Of a stretch of DNA of 64,000 bases, positions 1 through 8,602 are shown in pieces; the first letter of the stretch is position 1, and the number at the start of each line of letters is the position of its first letter. The stretch is taken from positions 806,001-870,000 of the forward strand of contig NZ_FOUX01000001.1 of NCBI RefSeq assembly GCF_900114995.1, in the 5' to 3' direction. The position numbers and the translations under genes are program-made. Origin of the DNA: Chitinophaga sp. YR627. Its GTDB lineage: Bacteria > Bacteroidota > Bacteroidia > Chitinophagales > Chitinophagaceae. Below the pieces are notes generated by a model. It had not been told where the DNA came from and made no database searches. It saw only the letters and a program-made list of their open reading frames with translations.

Positions 1-789
1 AGGATAGATGCGGGCAAAATATACCCTAACAGCAACAGGTCTGAGCTGACAGGCGTTCGTTTACCGGATACTTATAAGGTGCGTCTGATTGCTGAGTCTC
101 TAACTGGTTTGAAGCCCGTAAAGGCTGATTTTACGCTGAAAGTAATGCCCGCAGCATTGGGTATTAAGGAGCTATCAGCCACTGATCCTATCCCTTATGG
201 TTATTCTTTATACAGTGCAGAAGGTGCTTCCTATACAATTGATTATCTGGGATTGAATAAAGCGGGAACAAGTCTGCAACTGCATCAGAACGGCTTCCCT
301 GATGGGCATGTGACCTTACAGGGTGATAAGGTGGTACTTGATCAGTATGCGGGTGATGAAGACCGGAAATATGAATGGACGTATGACCTGGTGGCTAATC
401 TGCTGAAAGATGGTTACAGGGTGGCTTATAAGCAGTTCAGGACCGTCATTCTGCCACAACCGAAGTTTTTATATGGGGTATATTATCCGGAATATGATCT
501 GACAATTGTACAGAACCGTGTGGTAATGGGTTTGGGGAATGCGTATCTATCGCCCGCACCTGTTTTTAATCCGGAGAAATATAAAGGTAGTTTCAAGGTA
601 TTGTCTGTTACATATGGCACTGCGCCGTTTGCAGATACTGATAAGATCTTTTCGGTAGATGCTTTGACAGGGCAGGTAAAAGCAGCTGCGAATAGTTCGT
701 TATCAGCAGGGGAGTATAAAATTACGGTGGAAGCGACGACTACCATCGGGATAAAACTGACTACGACATTTACGCTGGTAATGGAGTAG
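1..789 (+). CDS. C-terminal part of a secreted surface protein (5' end outside window)
   Basis: The frame is open from base 1, so the gene enters from the left and only its last 262 codons are visible; an internal GTG at 79 is not a convincing start. The visible part is beta-rich with no membrane segment. The last 60 or so residues look like a cadherin/Ig-type repeat, with the motif FSVDALTGQVKA followed by GEYKITVEATT. Such repeats are common at the C-terminus of Bacteroidota surface lipoproteins and glycan-binding proteins encoded beside SusC/SusD. That role is inferred; no catalytic motif is visible and I cannot name the family. A strong hairpin follows the stop codon. Confidence 0.6.
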   Translation, partial: RIDAGKIYPNSNRSELTGVRLPDTYKVRLIAESLTGLKPVKADFTLKVMPAALGIKELSATDPIPYGYSLYSAEGASYTIDYLGLNKAGTSLQLHQNGFPDGHVTLQGDKVVLDQYAGDEDRKYEWTYDLVANLLKDGYRVAYKQFRTVILPQPKFLYGVYYPEYDLTIVQNRVVMGLGNAYLSPAPVFNPEKYKGSFKVLSVTYGTAPFADTDKIFSVDALTGQVKAAANSSLSAGEYKITVEATTTIGIKLTTTFTLVME

Positions 790-797
790 TATTTCAT

Positions 798-834
798 ACA
801 AGTGGGAGATTACAGTATGCGTTCTCCCACTTGT
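798..834. terminator. Bidirectional intrinsic terminator between convergent genes
   Basis: A perfect 12-bp inverted repeat, ACAAGTGGGAGA at 798-809 and TCTCCCACTTGT at 823-834, with a 13-nt loop. It lies just after the + strand stop at 789. The right arm and loop overlap the last codons of the minus-strand gene ending at 810, so one hairpin probably serves both genes. Confidence 0.75.
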
Positions 835-1907
835 GTTATGCTTACCTGGTCGCCATTTATTGTGATGCAGCCTAGTGTTTTCAGTCTTTCTAAAGTTTCG
901 GTTATTTCAGCTTTGGTCAACAGATATGCATATTCTTTGTTGATGGCAGCAAGACTTCTGGCTATGTTATCAGGAATGCGGAGAAAACGCAAAAAGCTGT
1001 CATCTCTGTGCGTAATACCCTTGCTGAAATAGATTACGAAGTCATAATCTCCGGTGATCGCCTGTTCAGTAATTGCCACGCGATCTGCTAAATCCGCGAT
1101 TCTATCGAGGTTATGGTTTAATATCCCCATTAGTTCATACGTTTTATCCTTATAGGTGAACTTATAAAGCCGGGCAAATCTTTTTCGCTGTTCATCAATA
1201 ACCGGCATCTCATATGCGTCCAGTAAACGATCTAACGTTTTTTCGAGATTGTTTTTTAGTTCGGCTATCTCTTCTCGGCTCAGTTGGAGGATATTGATGA
1301 CATTGCCGGAAGGCAGATTTTTAATTCTCTCCCGGGTGACCTCTGCCATATATGAAGTCGCATTCTCTGACCAGACGCTGCCATGCAGCCATCTATCATC
1401 TTTAAGGAGATATAACCGGGCCGAAGGTTGAAGAGGACGTTGTTCTTTTATATCCTTGTTGTCTTCCTGTTCACCATGACAATGTTGACAGATATCATCA
1501 GGTATATATTCGCTCTTTCCGGGAAGCAATAACTTTCCGCATTCCGTACAAGACACACCCAGGTGTTTGTCTGGCCAGCTAGGGCAGTCGTCATCCGGAT
1601 GCATGTTTGAGGGAAAGTAAAATGTCAGGTTGTACTTTTTCGCGGCTTTATTACCTATTTCTTCGGCAACAATGCATTCGTTCCACCGGTCACCCGTGAA
1701 AGAGGGGCTTCCTTCCGGTAGCACCACTTGTCCCAGATAATGTGTTTCATCGGCTTGCGCTGATGGTGCTGTGGCAACCGTGTATAGATACAACAGTAAA
1801 TGCCATCCATCGCTGTCTCCGTCCCATATGGCTTCCAGTACTGTTGGTGTTCCGGGTATTTCGTTTATTTTCTGTTCTACAGTTTCAAAGGTAGTGATAC
1901 GATACAT
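810..1907 (-). CDS. Hypothetical protein with central zinc-ribbon (CxxC pairs)
   Basis: A 365-residue cytosolic protein without signal peptide or membrane segment. Around residues 119-144 there are two pairs, CTEC and CQHC, spaced like a zinc ribbon, so a bound zinc ion is likely. The N-terminal 110 residues are acidic and rich in Trp and Tyr; the C-terminal half is alpha-helical and charged. The overall style (single zinc ribbon, acidic, stand-alone) resembles other small orphan proteins in this window, notably 57084-57851, but I see no clear alignment between them. No function can be assigned. It is convergent with the upstream partial gene, and a -7-like element lies 43 nt before its start. 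Confidence 0.7.
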   Translation of the reverse strand: MYRITTFETVEQKINEIPGTPTVLEAIWDGDSDGWHLLLYLYTVATAPSAQADETHYLGQVVLPEGSPSFTGDRWNECIVAEEIGNKAAKKYNLTFYFPSNMHPDDDCPSWPDKHLGVSCTECGKLLLPGKSEYIPDDICQHCHGEQEDNKDIKEQRPLQPSARLYLLKDDRWLHGSVWSENATSYMAEVTRERIKNLPSGNVINILQLSREEIAELKNNLEKTLDRLLDAYEMPVIDEQRKRFARLYKFTYKDKTYELMGILNHNLDRIADLADRVAITEQAITGDYDFVIYFSKGITHRDDSFLRFLRIPDNIARSLAAINKEYAYLLTKAEITETLERLKTLGCITINGDQVSITQVGERIL

Positions 1908-1920
1908 ATACTGCTGACCG

Positions 1921-1958
1921 ATCGCTATTTATTGCACAGCGATAGGACCGCAAATGTA
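1921..1958 (-). promoter_or_regulatory. Candidate promoter and leader inverted repeat for the 810-1907 gene
   Basis: On the minus strand TACATTTG (positions 1958-1951) fits the Bacteroidota -7 consensus TAnnTTTG; no good -33 TTTG is visible. Between it and the start codon lies the inverted repeat ATCGCT (1921-1926) / AGCGAT (1938-1943) with an 11-nt spacer, which could be an operator or leader hairpin. Confidence 0.4.
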
Positions 1959-2161
1959 TAACAACAGATTTTTAGTAAGAAAAACTCAATATGTTTTATT
2001 AAATTGGGAGCACATTAACGCAAAATATGAACAAAAAAGGCTGTCTTTCACCTCCTTAATTTTAATATTCTTCAACGTTTGGATGAAGTGGACATGCCGG
2101 CTCTCTGCCGGATGATATGTTATGCTTCAAAGTTTCATTTGTTTTAAATATTAAAATATAT

Positions 2162-2178
2162 CCCGTCTTCGGGACGGG
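2162..2178 (+). other. GC-rich hairpin immediately upstream of the EamA transporter start
   Basis: CCCGTC (2162-2167) and GACGGG (2173-2178) form a 6-bp stem around a 5-nt loop, ending 14 nt before the ATG at 2193. The surrounding 285 bases (1908-2192) are AT-rich and contain no gene. The hairpin lies where a ribosome would bind and could affect translation; that role is inference. It has no U-tract and is unlikely to be a terminator. Confidence 0.4.
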
Positions 2179-2192
2179 CAGGTCAGTCTTTT

Positions 2193-3062
2193 ATGAAAAA
2201 GTCATTTTTAGTGTTACACCTCGCGGTGATCCTCGCAGGTTTTACAGGTGTTTTTGGTAAACTCATCTCTCTCAATGAAGGATTGCTGGTATGGTACAGG
2301 GTGTTTTTCTCCTTCGCAATCCTCTTTTTTATCCTCAGATTATTTAAGAATACAATCCATCTTCCTTTAAAAGAGAAATTTGATATTGCAAAGATCGGGA
2401 TGTTCATTGCGATACATTGGGTATTCTTTTATGCCAGTATTAAATATTCCAATATTTCGATCGGGGTGGTTTGTTATTCTTTGACCGGTTTCTTTACGGC
2501 CGTTTTTGAACCGCTGATCAACAAAAAGAAATTTATGCTTTCGTCGCTGGTCCTGAGCGGCCTGACCTTACTGGGCATCAGTCTGATCTTTCACTTTGAT
2601 ACTTCTTATCAGCTGGGTATTGGGCTGGGAGTAATATCCTCGGCTTTTGCTGCGTTGTATACCATTTACAACGAGCGGCTGGTAAAGCGGTATGATAGTA
2701 AACAGATCAATTATTACCAGATGATGGGAGCGACTATCGGACTGGGATTACTCATGCCGGTGTATCTGCATTTCTTTCCGGTGGAGAGTCTGATACCTGA
2801 TCTGAAGGATACCTTGTATCTGTTATTGCTGGCTTCTGTTTGTACAGTGGGTTTGTATATTTTATTTGCGGAGTCATTGAAAAAGCTCTCTGCTTTTACG
2901 GTGAATCTTAGTTTTAATCTGGAGCCGATCTATGCGATTATATTAGCATTCCTGTTTTTTAATGAAGGGAAGGAGTTGAATGTTTCTTTTTACGTGGGGT
3001 TGTTGTTTGTAATGGCTTCGGTGGTGTTGCAGACTTACATTTCCATGCGTGATCACAAATAA
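2193..3062 (+). CDS. EamA/DMT-superfamily transporter
   Basis: A 289-residue, very hydrophobic protein with about ten predicted membrane helices in two homologous halves of five, the arrangement of EamA (drug/metabolite transporter) permeases. The first half starts with a helix near residues 5-25; the second half begins around residue 150 after the linker containing NERLVKRYDSK. Length matches the family (about 290-300). Such proteins export or import small metabolites such as amino acids across the inner membrane; the substrate cannot be told from sequence. Start chosen at ATG 2193, giving MKKSFLVLHL as the first helix. A strong hairpin follows the stop, separating it from the convergent DoxX operon. 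Confidence 0.85.
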   Translation: MKKSFLVLHLAVILAGFTGVFGKLISLNEGLLVWYRVFFSFAILFFILRLFKNTIHLPLKEKFDIAKIGMFIAIHWVFFYASIKYSNISIGVVCYSLTGFFTAVFEPLINKKKFMLSSLVLSGLTLLGISLIFHFDTSYQLGIGLGVISSAFAALYTIYNERLVKRYDSKQINYYQMMGATIGLGLLMPVYLHFFPVESLIPDLKDTLYLLLLASVCTVGLYILFAESLKKLSAFTVNLSFNLEPIYAIILAFLFFNEGKELNVSFYVGLLFVMASVVLQTYISMRDHK

Positions 3063-3079
3063 TATCATAGTATAAAAGG

Positions 3080-3110
3080 CAAGTCCTCCTGCGTATTGCA
3101 GGAGGACTTG
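3080..3110. terminator. Bidirectional terminator between EamA gene and DoxX operon
   Basis: A perfect 13-bp inverted repeat (CAAGTCCTCCTGC at 3080-3092, complement at 3098-3110) with a 5-nt GTATT loop. It lies between convergent stops at 3062 and 3114 and is flanked by an A-rich stretch on the left and TTATT on the right, so it can act in both directions. Confidence 0.85.
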
Positions 3111-3113
3111 TTA

Positions 3114-3518
3114 TTAGAAAGCAGGTTGTAATGTTTTGACAGGTACTCTTCTTTCTGCTGGTCTGAAATACCACGATACGATCGTCAATGTGAGCAATAA
3201 CATAGAAGGCAATATCTGTGTGATCGGGTCGCCCAATGTAATATGTGAAACGATGGCGCCTGACATGGCAAAGAAGAAGCCGGCATAAGCCCATTCTTTC
3301 AACAAAGGAAAGCGTGGCGCCAATACTGCCACTACACCCAGTAATTTCCAGATACCTAGTATAGTCATCAGATACACCGGATACCCCAGGTGCGTGAATG
3401 CGTCTACTTCTTTATCTACTTTCATTAGTTGTACAATACCTGTAGATACCATTCCCAGTGAAAGCCAAAGGGTGGCTACCCAATAGATGATTTTATTACG
3501 CTTACTCATGACGTGCAA
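3114..3518 (-). CDS. DoxX-like membrane protein
   Basis: About 131-134 residues with four predicted membrane helices. The motif LGYPVYLMTILGIWKLLG in the second segment is typical of DoxX/DoxD-like proteins. The longest start (3518) begins inside the preceding SRPBCC gene; the ATG three codons later (3509) is also possible. Last gene of an ArsR-SRPBCC-DoxX operon, an arrangement I know from several Bacteroidota. DoxX-like proteins are linked to redox or respiratory functions, but their biochemical role is not settled; here only the family and membrane location are supported. Confidence 0.8.
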   Translation of the reverse strand: MHVMSKRNKIIYWVATLWLSLGMVSTGIVQLMKVDKEVDAFTHLGYPVYLMTILGIWKLLGVVAVLAPRFPLLKEWAYAGFFFAMSGAIVSHITLGDPITQILPSMLLLTLTIVSWYFRPAERRVPVKTLQPAF

Positions 3519-3984
3519 TTTTTAATTTGTTTACGATTTCCTGTAATTTATTGTGTGCCATATTGATACCCTGACGGAAAGGTAGCTGCATCAGCTGATC
3601 TCTGACAGCAACAGATTTATATACTACATGCATGGTCAGTCTGCTGGTGTCGTCGCTCAGTTTCTGGAATTCGAGAAATTCCAGCTGTGCGCCCAATGAC
3701 ATATTATCCATTTCAAATGTGCGGGTGATCTTCTCGTTGGGAATGAATTCATGGTAGACGCCATTCGCAGTAAAAACTACATTCCCTTTAGGATCTGAGG
3801 TTTGAAATTCCCAGCTGCCATACTTCTGGTTTTCCAGCTTCAGCACTTTAGTATTCATCCATTGTTCGATGATTTCGGGTTCTACATATGCAGTGAAAAG
3901 CAGCTCTACGGGTAAGTCAAAATCCCTGGTGATGATGACTTCCTGTCTGCCGTCTTCGGCGTGGACTTTGGTTTTCGGTTCCAT
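3502..3984 (-). CDS. SRPBCC / AHSA1-like protein
   Basis: 160 residues with the layout of the activator-of-Hsp90-ATPase-1-like (AHSA1) branch of the SRPBCC fold. It begins with an ITRDFDLPVELLFTAY segment, followed by EIIEQWMN, a beta-rich middle and a C-terminal amphipathic helix ending in KLKIARHE. The fold makes a hydrophobic pocket. The gene lies 6 nt after the ArsR gene and its 3' end overlaps the DoxX gene, so the three are probably cotranscribed. Family members paired with ArsR regulators are widespread in Bacteroidota; their ligands are unknown. Confidence 0.85.
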   Translation of the reverse strand: MEPKTKVHAEDGRQEVIITRDFDLPVELLFTAYVEPEIIEQWMNTKVLKLENQKYGSWEFQTSDPKGNVVFTANGVYHEFIPNEKITRTFEMDNMSLGAQLEFLEFQKLSDDTSRLTMHVVYKSVAVRDQLMQLPFRQGINMAHNKLQEIVNKLKIARHE

Positions 3985-3990
3985 CGTATG

Positions 3991-4314
3991 CTATTTTTTA
4001 GGTTTGTAGTTTTTCATAATCGCTTCTAATTTATTGAACCTGTCGTCCCATAATTGCCGGAATGGTTCGATGAAGTCTGCAATCTCTTTTATCTTCTTAG
4101 GGTTCAGGTGATAGTAGATCTCTCTGCCGCTTTGTTCCTGTTCCAGTAATTCGCATTCAATCAATATCTGGAGATGTTTCGATACCGTTGGTCTTGCTGT
4201 ATCGAAATTCGCAGCTATTGCGCCTGCTGTCAGGGACTGCGAAGCCACTAAGAGCAGTATTGCCCGTCTGGTAGGGTCTGCTATTGCCTGAAATACATCG
4301 CGTCTTAGGTTCAT
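3991..4314 (-). CDS. ArsR-family winged-helix repressor
   Basis: 107 residues comprising one winged helix-turn-helix: [13 protein letters not shown] (family signature), [24 protein letters not shown] (recognition region) and the wing [14 protein letters not shown]. There are no paired cysteines, so metal sensing of the ArsR/SmtB kind is not indicated; it belongs to the AHSA1-associated subgroup. First gene of the operon with the SRPBCC and DoxX genes. Upstream are two near-identical 16-bp GTAG-N8-CTAC sites flanking the promoter -7 element, so autorepression is likely. Confidence 0.88.
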   Translation of the reverse strand: MNLRRDVFQAIADPTRRAILLLVASQSLTAGAIAANFDTARPTVSKHLQILIECELLEQEQSGREIYYHLNPKKIKEIADFIEPFRQLWDDRFNKLEAIMKNYKPKK

Positions 4315-4317
4315 TAT

Positions 4318-4364
4318 GTAGCTATTTGACTACAAATATATGTGTAGTTATTTGGCTACGCAAA
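4318..4364 (-). promoter_or_regulatory. Promoter and double operator of the ArsR operon
   Basis: On the minus strand TTTG (4364-4361), a 20-nt spacer and TATATTTG (4340-4333) match the Bacteroidota promoter consensus exactly. Two sites, GTAGCTATTTGACTAC (4318-4333) and GTAGTTATTTGGCTAC (4344-4359), each with GTAG/CTAC ends, bracket the -7 element. Binding there would block RNA polymerase. The repressor is presumably the ArsR protein encoded 4 nt downstream (inference). Confidence 0.7.
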
Positions 4365-4482
4365 TTTATTTTTGGAAGAATTATAAAAAAATGGCGGATG
4401 TTACGATCACACGTGTCTAATAATGTGGAGAGCGCCTATACACTTGTTATCAACCTCGTACTTAACCTTTAAAATCCACATT

Positions 4483-6150
4483 ATGAAAAAGAGTCCAGCA
4501 TTGCTGGTAATGAGTCTGCTGACATTCATGGCCTGCAAACAAAGTTTGCTGACCCCTGTTGAAAAACCACAGAACGCCGATAATACGGTTGGTATTACCC
4601 AGGCAATTACAGCTGATTATATCACTGTCAGTATCAAAAATGTCAAGAGCAGTAAATTCCTGGAAGTAGCAGGAAATCCTGTGCAAAACGCTAAATTTAA
4701 AGACAACGCACTTTTACAACAATGGGAGACTTCCCTCTCTGGTACAGAAACAAACAGGTGGCAGAAATGGCACCTGATCTATCAGACAACCGTTAATGGT
4801 ACAAGATATTATCACATCCGTAATCTCCACAGCGGTAAACTGATCGACGTTCCTTCCGCTTCCGGTACATCCGGTACTGTCTTACAGCAATATGCGGCGT
4901 TCCCGCTGCTGGCTGATCAGCAGTTATGGAGTCTTACAGATATTGGCGGCGGACAATACCGTATCGTTAATAAAGGTAATAGCTTATCGTTGTCAGTCGC
5001 AGGTGGCGCTACCGGCAATGGTGCGCAGGTGATACAGGAAACTACTGTGAGTGATAATAAACAGTACTGGACGATCACTGAGATCACACCAGATACCTAT
5101 CGTGATGATCAGGTGGTACGCTTCTTTAACCGCAACAGCGCCAGTCTGGGATCTGCTGCCTTTGATCAGGGAAATACCATTCCATTGACCTGGGGATCTA
5201 ACAATGGGAAAGTCCTCTGGGTAACGCAGGACGCCTGGGATGGATCGCAGGTACAGTCTAATGGGATGTTCAACTGTGGCCACTTCTTTAGTTATAATAA
5301 CTCTATATTCATACAGCCATCGAAAACAGACTGGAACCCTAATAACTCGCCTAACATGACCATTCCCAATAGTACTTCCGGTAAACCCAAACAGATCTGT
5401 AATATACAGTCTGGTACTACCTGGAGCTGGCCTGGTCCGGGCGTAGAAATTGGTGATAAGGTCTATATGCATTGCGGTGAAGGGAATGGTCTGAATGCGA
5501 CCAATCAATCCCTCTACAGACTCACACAAAGCGCAGGCACACAATGGACTGCCGAGCGCTTACAACCGAATGGGTTTAACAATTACACCGCTATCAGTTA
5601 TTCTACAGGTCTGGTAAAACCAGGTGATGGATATGTGTATGCTTTTGGTAGTGAAGCAACCAGCTTCGGCTATGGCAGTTATATACATGTCGCCAGATTC
5701 CCGGAAAGCACTCCGTTACAATGGCAGTACTGGAGTGGATCTGCATGGACATCCAGTCCGACGGCAGGAGCTGCATCAAAGATTGCAGACGCAAGAGGCA
5801 GCAACAGTGTCGCCTATGTAAATGGAAAGTATGTCCTGATGACACTGGACCAGGGGTTCAACTGTGATCCTGACAGAAGCGTATACATTGCGACTGCTAC
5901 TTCTCCGACAGGTCCATTTACGGCACAGATCAAGGTATATACGATCCTGGAGTATTTTAAAGAGCAATACACGCGTTACTATACACCGGTGATCCACCCG
6001 GAGTTTAACAATGGCAGGAATGAATTGCTGCTGACATATAGTGTCAACTTCTCTGCCTGCGGACTGGATGGTTGTGAAGGTGCCTGGCTGGACCCGTATT
6101 ACTATCGGCTGAAGGGTATCAGAGTGCCTTATTCGAAGATAGGGCTGTAG
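4483..6150 (+). CDS. Lipoprotein with ricin-type lectin and beta-propeller-like domain
   Basis: 555 residues from the ATG at 4483, which gives a lipoprotein signal with lipobox FMAC; upstream starts would add an unlikely leader. Residues about 35-205 form a ricin-type beta-trefoil, with repeats such as YYHIRNLHSGKLIDV, YRIVNKGNSLSLSVAGG and QYWTI. Residues about 210-555 are rich in Trp, Gly and Tyr with repeated YVYAFGSEATS- and PVIHPEF-like elements, resembling the five-bladed propeller folds of GH43-like or DUF4185/DUF5005 proteins; I cannot fix the family. Probably surface-exposed, binding or cleaving glycans. It precedes the mannosidase cluster, and an ECF-type promoter separates it from the next gene, so it may be transcribed independently. 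Confidence 0.72.
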   Translation: MKKSPALLVMSLLTFMACKQSLLTPVEKPQNADNTVGITQAITADYITVSIKNVKSSKFLEVAGNPVQNAKFKDNALLQQWETSLSGTETNRWQKWHLIYQTTVNGTRYYHIRNLHSGKLIDVPSASGTSGTVLQQYAAFPLLADQQLWSLTDIGGGQYRIVNKGNSLSLSVAGGATGNGAQVIQETTVSDNKQYWTITEITPDTYRDDQVVRFFNRNSASLGSAAFDQGNTIPLTWGSNNGKVLWVTQDAWDGSQVQSNGMFNCGHFFSYNNSIFIQPSKTDWNPNNSPNMTIPNSTSGKPKQICNIQSGTTWSWPGPGVEIGDKVYMHCGEGNGLNATNQSLYRLTQSAGTQWTAERLQPNGFNNYTAISYSTGLVKPGDGYVYAFGSEATSFGYGSYIHVARFPESTPLQWQYWSGSAWTSSPTAGAASKIADARGSNSVAYVNGKYVLMTLDQGFNCDPDRSVYIATATSPTGPFTAQIKVYTILEYFKEQYTRYYTPVIHPEFNNGRNELLLTYSVNFSACGLDGCEGAWLDPYYYRLKGIRVPYSKIGL

Positions 6151-6180
6151 GGTGTATAGGGCGCTCTCCTAATTCTCACT

Positions 6181-6205
6181 GGCGGTAACCGCCCTCTCAG
6201 GTGTC
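6181..6205 (+). promoter_or_regulatory. ECF-sigma-type promoter motif, copy A
   Basis: GGCGGTA (6181-6187), 12 nt, then GGTGTC (6200-6205), followed by CTATAT; 46 nt before the GH92 start at 6252. It shares exact spacing with copies at 9228, 21345 and 22000. The layout resembles ECF sigma -35 and -10 boxes. A second CAGGTGTC lies 17 nt downstream (6215-6222). Confidence 0.7.
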
Positions 6206-6251
6206 CTATATAAACAGGTGTCTCAACGACGACAAAACATTATTTCATTTT

Positions 6252-8519
6252 ATGCTTAGGGAAATTATTACAACGTTGTTATGCGGAGCTGGTATAATGG
6301 CGTCTGCACAACAAAAGGATCTGGTCAGTTACGCGAATACTTTACAGGGTACAAATTCTGAATATGCGCTTAGTCATGGGAATACTTATCCGACGACAGG
6401 CCTTCCTTTCGGGATGCATGCCTGGTCCGCGCAGACCGGCAGTAATGGCGATGGTTGGAAATACCAGTATAAGGCGACAAAGATCCGTGGTTTTCAGCAG
6501 GTGCATCAGTGTAGTCCGTGGGTAGGGGATTATGCGGTATTTAGTCTGATGCCGGTGGCTGGTGAATTAAAGGTAAATGAGGAGCAACGGGCGGCTACTT
6601 TTAGTCATAAAGACGAAACAGCCAGACCGGATTACTATAAAGTGACTTTCGACAATAAGACAAGTGCGGAAGTGACGCCGACAGAGAGAGGGGCGCATCT
6701 GCGTTTCTCTTTTCCGGCAAAGACACCGGCGTATGTGGTACTGGATGGTTATAATGCGCTGAGTGGCGTAAAGATCTATCCTGCGGAGAGAAAGATCACA
6801 GGGTTTGTTACAAATGGACGGTTTATTCCGCAGAATTTCAGGAACTATTTTGTGATCGTTTTTGATCAGCCTTTTGAAGCTGCCGGTACCTGGGAGAATG
6901 TGAAAGGACAGATCTTCGCTGATTCTCTTTCCGGCGAAGGGAAGGGCACGGGCGCATTTATACGCTTCCGTAAGGGCGCTAAAGTTCAGGCGAGAGTCGC
7001 TTCCTCTTATATCAGTGCAGAACAGGCGGAGCTGACCTGGCAAAAAGAACTGGGTGGATGTAAGAATCTGGAACAGACAAGGGCTGTTGCCAATAAAACC
7101 TGGAATACGCTTTTCAATCGTGTACTGGTGGAAGGTGGTTCAGAAGAAGATAAGGCGACTTTCTATTCCTGTCTGTTCCGCGCGAATCTGTTTTCACATC
7201 AGTTCTTCGAATATGATGCGCAGGGTGCACCTCACTATTTCAGTCCTTATGATGGGAAGGTACATCGTGGTTATATGTATACGGACAATGGTTTCTGGGA
7301 TACTTTCCGCGCGCAGTTTCCGCTGAATACAATTTTGCATCCGACGATGGAAGGGCGTTACATGCAGGCCTTACTTGATGCGCAGCAACAATGTGGCTGG
7401 TTTCCGGCCTGGTCTTTTCCCGGAGAAACAGGCGGCATGCTGGGTAATCATGCGATCTCCCTGTTGACGGATGCCTGGGTCAAGGGTATCCGGACATTTG
7501 ATCCGAAGAAAGCCCTCGACGCGTATTTCCATGAGGCAATGAATAAAGGCCCCTGGGGCGGTGCTAACGGTCGTGCGGGCTGGAAGGAGTATTATCAGCT
7601 GGGCTATGTCAGCTTTCCGGAGTCACATGGCAGTACTTCCCAGACATTGGAATATGCGTATGATGATTTCTGTGCCTATCAGCTGGCTAAACTGACGGGG
7701 AATCAATTCTACCAGTATGTATTTGGGCGTAGTCTTTACAATTATAAAAACCAGTATGACAGTACCACCGGTTTTATGCGTGGCCGCAAACTGGATGGCA
7801 GCTGGGTAGAAGATTTTGACCCTGTTAAATGGGGCGGACCGTACACAGAGGGTAATGCCTGGCACTGGCAATGGTCTGTTTTTCATGATGTGCAGGGGCT
7901 GATAGATCTGATGGGAGGGGAAGCCCGTTTTATTGCCAGACTGGATGCCGTGTTTAGTTCTTCTAATAAGGTTGATCCAGGTTATTATGGTCAGATGATC
8001 CACGAGATGACGGAGATGGTGAATGCGGATATGGGACAATATGCGCATGGTAATCAGCCGGTACAGCATATGATCTACCTGTACAATTATGCTGGTCAGC
8101 CGTGGAAGGCACAGTCACACGCGAGAGACGTCATGAAACGCCTGTATAATGCCGGTCCGGACGGCTATCCCGGTGATGAGGATCAGGGACAGATGTCTTC
8201 CTGGTACGTGATGAGCGCGCTGGGTTTCTACAGTGTCTGTCCGGGTACGGATGAATATGTGATTGGCAGTCCGGTGTTCCCGAAAGTGACGCTCACCCTG
8301 GAAAACGGGAAACAGTTTGTCGTGGAGGCACGCAATAACAGTCCGGAGAATGTGTATATCCAGTCAGCCACCCTTAATGGCCGTCCGTATCCCCATAACT
8401 GGATCCGGCACACCGATATCACCAATGGCGGGGTACTGGTACTGGAAATGGGAAAAGCGCCGGCAAAGGGCCGTGGACTGGATGCAGCGGACAAGCCTTA
8501 TTCCATCAGCAGGCGTTGA
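6252..8519 (+). CDS. GH92 family alpha-mannosidase (first copy)
   Basis: 755 residues from ATG 6252, giving a cleavable signal peptide (MLREIITTLLCGAGIMASAQ). GH92 hallmarks run along the length: NTYPTTGLPFGMHAWS near the N-terminus, YTDNGFWDTFRAQFPL, EGNAWHWQWSVFHDV (the EGN glutamate is the proposed catalytic acid), and GDEDQGQMSSWYVMSALGFY near the C-terminus. GH92 enzymes are calcium-dependent, inverting exo-alpha-mannosidases of glycan-degrading Bacteroidota, acting in the periplasm or at the cell surface. The gene lies directly downstream of ECF promoter copy A and just before the ECF sigma gene. The linkage preference (alpha-1,2/1,3/1,4/1,6) cannot be read from sequence. Confidence 0.93.
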   Translation: MLREIITTLLCGAGIMASAQQKDLVSYANTLQGTNSEYALSHGNTYPTTGLPFGMHAWSAQTGSNGDGWKYQYKATKIRGFQQVHQCSPWVGDYAVFSLMPVAGELKVNEEQRAATFSHKDETARPDYYKVTFDNKTSAEVTPTERGAHLRFSFPAKTPAYVVLDGYNALSGVKIYPAERKITGFVTNGRFIPQNFRNYFVIVFDQPFEAAGTWENVKGQIFADSLSGEGKGTGAFIRFRKGAKVQARVASSYISAEQAELTWQKELGGCKNLEQTRAVANKTWNTLFNRVLVEGGSEEDKATFYSCLFRANLFSHQFFEYDAQGAPHYFSPYDGKVHRGYMYTDNGFWDTFRAQFPLNTILHPTMEGRYMQALLDAQQQCGWFPAWSFPGETGGMLGNHAISLLTDAWVKGIRTFDPKKALDAYFHEAMNKGPWGGANGRAGWKEYYQLGYVSFPESHGSTSQTLEYAYDDFCAYQLAKLTGNQFYQYVFGRSLYNYKNQYDSTTGFMRGRKLDGSWVEDFDPVKWGGPYTEGNAWHWQWSVFHDVQGLIDLMGGEARFIARLDAVFSSSNKVDPGYYGQMIHEMTEMVNADMGQYAHGNQPVQHMIYLYNYAGQPWKAQSHARDVMKRLYNAGPDGYPGDEDQGQMSSWYVMSALGFYSVCPGTDEYVIGSPVFPKVTLTLENGKQFVVEARNNSPENVYIQSATLNGRPYPHNWIRHTDITNGGVLVLEMGKAPAKGRGLDAADKPYSISRR

Positions 8520-8602
8520 AGATCTCCGCATCGCTAATTTCCCGGGAGATTTAGAAACTTGTGCTAAAACGATTATATTAGCTGGTAGTTTGAACTCAGG
8601 CG

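Noticed and set aside
8522..8550. Weak inverted repeat ATCTCC/GGAGAT between GH92 and the sigma gene
   Set aside because: Only 6 bp with a 17-nt loop and no U-tract; not enough to call a terminator.
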